7,224 bases of DNA from Candidatus Zixiibacteriota bacterium. GTDB lineage: Bacteria > SM23-81 > DAOVCL01. The notes beneath the pieces are model-generated. The model saw only the letters and a list, made by a program, of their open reading frames with translations, was not told where the DNA came from and did no database searches. The stretch is taken from assembly GCA_030670005.1 (NCBI GenBank), contig DAOVCL010000104.1:1-7224 (forward strand), in the 5' to 3' direction. Shown here piece after piece: positions 6,611 through 7,224 of the stretch; positions within the stretch are counted from its first letter, which is position 1; every line of letters starts with the position of its first letter. Made by a program: the position numbers and the translations under genes.

Positions 6611-6904
6611 ATGAAACGATTGAAGATACTTTTGTTTTTCCTCTTCGTCCTTAATTTAGCCGACGGAGCCCTACTCCTCTGGGGAAAGTCTACTGGACTC
6701 TTCCAGGAAGCCAATCCCCTGATGAGATGGTGTTTGGAAAGAGGGGTAGGCACATTCCTCTCGGTTAAGGTGTTTCTCTGTTTGGCTTATATACTGGTCT
6801 CTTTGGTAGCCAAAAAGCCCAAGTATATGAACCCAGTAACCTCCTTCTTAGTAGTCATCTACTCGATAATAGTCCTCCATTCCCTGCAACTACTCATCCT
6901 TTAA
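6611..6904 (+). CDS. Small integral membrane protein, DUF5658-like
   Basis: This is a 97-aa protein with about three hydrophobic helices: about 5-25, about 50-67 and about 77-97. Near the N-terminus it has LNLAD (residues 14-18), then EANPLM (33-38), then a Lys at the start of the second helix (SVKVF). That pattern matches what I recall of the DUF5658 family, whose function is unknown. The ATG at 6611 was chosen because the hydrophobic domain begins directly there. The frame is open upstream to TTG 6488, but that extension is polar, AT-rich and overlaps promoter-like sequence. No strong Shine-Dalgarno is visible. The gap of 194 bases after ispH-ubiA, with sigma-54-like and TATAAT sequences, suggests its own promoter. 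A role in the membrane is clear; anything more specific would be a guess. Confidence 0.75.
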   Translation: MKRLKILLFFLFVLNLADGALLLWGKSTGLFQEANPLMRWCLERGVGTFLSVKVFLCLAYILVSLVAKKPKYMNPVTSFLVVIYSIIVLHSLQLLIL

Positions 6905-6932
6905 GTTGCTTCACTCCGTTCACTAACTTCCA

Positions 6933-6951
6933 ATCCCGATTCTCTCGGGAT
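6933..6951. repeat. REP-like hairpin, 7-bp stem (ATCCCGA / TCGGGAT)
   Basis: ATCCCGA (6933-6939) and TCGGGAT (6945-6951) pair perfectly around TTCTC. The core is the same as in the hairpin before ispH (4582-4598). No T-run follows. Confidence 0.6.
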
Positions 6952-6956
6952 ATGGC

Positions 6957-6974
6957 GTCCCGACAGGTCGGGAC
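6957..6974. repeat. REP-like hairpin, 8-bp stem (GTCCCGAC / GTCGGGAC)
   Basis: GTCCCGAC (6957-6964) and GTCGGGAC (6967-6974) are perfect inverse complements two bases apart; with a realistic 4-base loop the stem is 7 bp. It lies six bases after the previous hairpin. The ACTGTTA that follows (6973-6979) also occurs at the right end of the 4505-4625 element (4621-4627), which supports a common family. Confidence 0.6.
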
Positions 6975-6983
6975 TGTTACCCC

Positions 6984-7109
6984 TTGGGGGAGAGCACATC
7001 CTTTCCCCCAAATCCCCTGATGACTGGCTAAAGCGAGGTGGCAGAACCCCGATTCTGCCACCCTCCTCTCTTGCCATCAGGTGAGGGCACCTGACGGCTC
7101 ATTGGGGGA
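6984..7109 (+). ncRNA. Candidate structured RNA or leader, three-way junction with a competing stem
   Basis: TCCCCCAA (7004-7011) can pair with TTGGGGGA at 7102-7109, closing a junction around two hairpins. The first has a perfect 10-bp stem, GGTGGCAGAA (7037-7046) with TTCTGCCACC (7053-7062). The second has a 7-bp stem, TCAGGTG (7077-7083) with CACCTGA (7088-7094), loop AGGG. The same TCCCCCAA can instead pair with an identical TTGGGGGA at 6984-6991. CCTGATG (7016-7022) can pair with CATCAGG (7075-7081), which breaks the second hairpin. Mutually exclusive stems of this kind occur in riboswitches and attenuators, and a start codon with good SD follows at 7215. I recognise no known family. Transcription and strand are inferred from the downstream ORF; part of this could be repeat DNA. 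Confidence 0.35.
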
Positions 7110-7159
7110 TGGTCATTGGCGGGTTGGAGGATCTGGGTAGGAACTTATGAATAATTCGG

Positions 7160-7183
7160 GTAAGCTACATTCCCTCAGCTTAC
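7160..7183 (+). promoter_or_regulatory. Leader hairpin (GTAAGCT / AGCTTAC) before the last ORF
   Basis: GTAAGCT (7160-7166) and AGCTTAC (7177-7183) form a perfect 7-bp stem around a 10-base loop, 19 bases before the Shine-Dalgarno of the ORF at 7215. There is no T-run, so it is not a terminator. It may be a leader element or a protein-binding dyad. Confidence 0.35.
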
Positions 7184-7214
7184 GAGCTGCATCTTCAGGT
7201 AAGAGGGGATTTAT

Positions 7215-7224
7215 ATGAAAGCCT
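7215..7224 (+). CDS. Start of a further gene (first three codons), cut by window end
   Basis: ATG AAA GCC begins at 7215, preceded by GAGGGG (7203-7208) with a 6-base gap, the best Shine-Dalgarno and spacing in the window. Only M-K-A is visible, so the product cannot be named. The structured region before it may be its leader. Confidence 0.45.

Larger units (their letters stand above)
6905..7214. other. 310-base non-coding region rich in inverted repeats
   Basis: I see no protein-coding or tRNA gene here. From left to right: a weak AAGTT/AACTT pairing (6903-6929), two strong CCCGA/TCGGG hairpins (6933-6974), a G/C-tract and hairpin complex (6984-7109), about 50 plain bases, then a hairpin (7160-7183) and a Shine-Dalgarno (7203-7208). 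None of the hairpins is followed by a T-run, so no intrinsic terminator is called. Confidence 0.7.

Noticed and set aside
7099..7122. Second sigma-54 promoter from GG-N10-GC spacing near 7108-7121
   Set aside because: Only the spacing fits; the -24 flank lacks TGGCAC and the -12 reads ATTGGC rather than TTGCA.
7128..7140. GGATCTGGGTAG as the 3' part of a TPP riboswitch
   Set aside because: Only a few bases resemble it; the conserved CTGAGA and the remaining TPP core are absent.
1..7224. CRISPR array, tRNA, rRNA, insertion sequence with transposase
   Set aside because: I found no regularly spaced direct repeats, no tRNA-like cloverleaf, no rRNA-like sequence and no transposase or integrase domain.

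Overview
The window is bacterial: it carries a bacterial two-component cassette, a bacterial sigma-54 activator, and the IspH enzyme of the MEP isoprenoid pathway. Base composition looks intermediate, and codon use favours AGG/AGA for Arg and ATA for Ile. Sigma-54 signalling, a GAF-rich kinase set and these codon habits fit a Desulfobacterota/Deltaproteobacteria-like or Nitrospirota-like organism, possibly a thermophile. That placement is inference and weak. All genes are on the + strand.

Positions 1-4502 hold three genes with overlapping ends, so they are probably translationally coupled: a GAF-HisKA-HATPase histidine kinase cut by the window edge; a REC-GAF-GAF-HisKA-HATPase hybrid kinase whose receiver is at the N-terminus; and an NtrC-type regulator (REC, sigma-54 AAA+, Fis-type HTH). 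Two kinases, two receivers and one sigma-54 activator form one signalling module, with phosphate probably converging on the NtrC-like protein.

Positions 4503-4658 hold a roughly 121-bp element with 17/18-bp imperfect terminal inverted repeats and an internal TCCCGAT-CCC-ATCGGGA hairpin. Next, at about 4659-6416, is an unusual fusion. A complete IspH (HMBPP reductase, with all three Fe-S cysteines) is joined in frame to a roughly 9-helix UbiA-type prenyltransferase whose second Asp motif is canonical and whose first is degenerate.

Positions 6417-6610 are an AT-rich regulatory gap with a good -24/-12 (sigma-54) match, a perfect TATAAT and a cluster of TTGC/GCAA half-sites. It leads into a small membrane protein that resembles the DUF5658 family (6611-6904). 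The sigma-54 match, beside an NtrC-type gene, makes this small gene a candidate target of the module.

Positions 6905-7214 hold no gene but are dense in inverted repeats. There are two CCCGA/TCGGG hairpins, akin to the one before ispH, then a potential three-way-junction RNA (7004-7109) whose closing strand could instead pair with an identical upstream 8-mer. A further hairpin and a good Shine-Dalgarno precede an ATG at 7215, the likely start of another gene that runs off the window.
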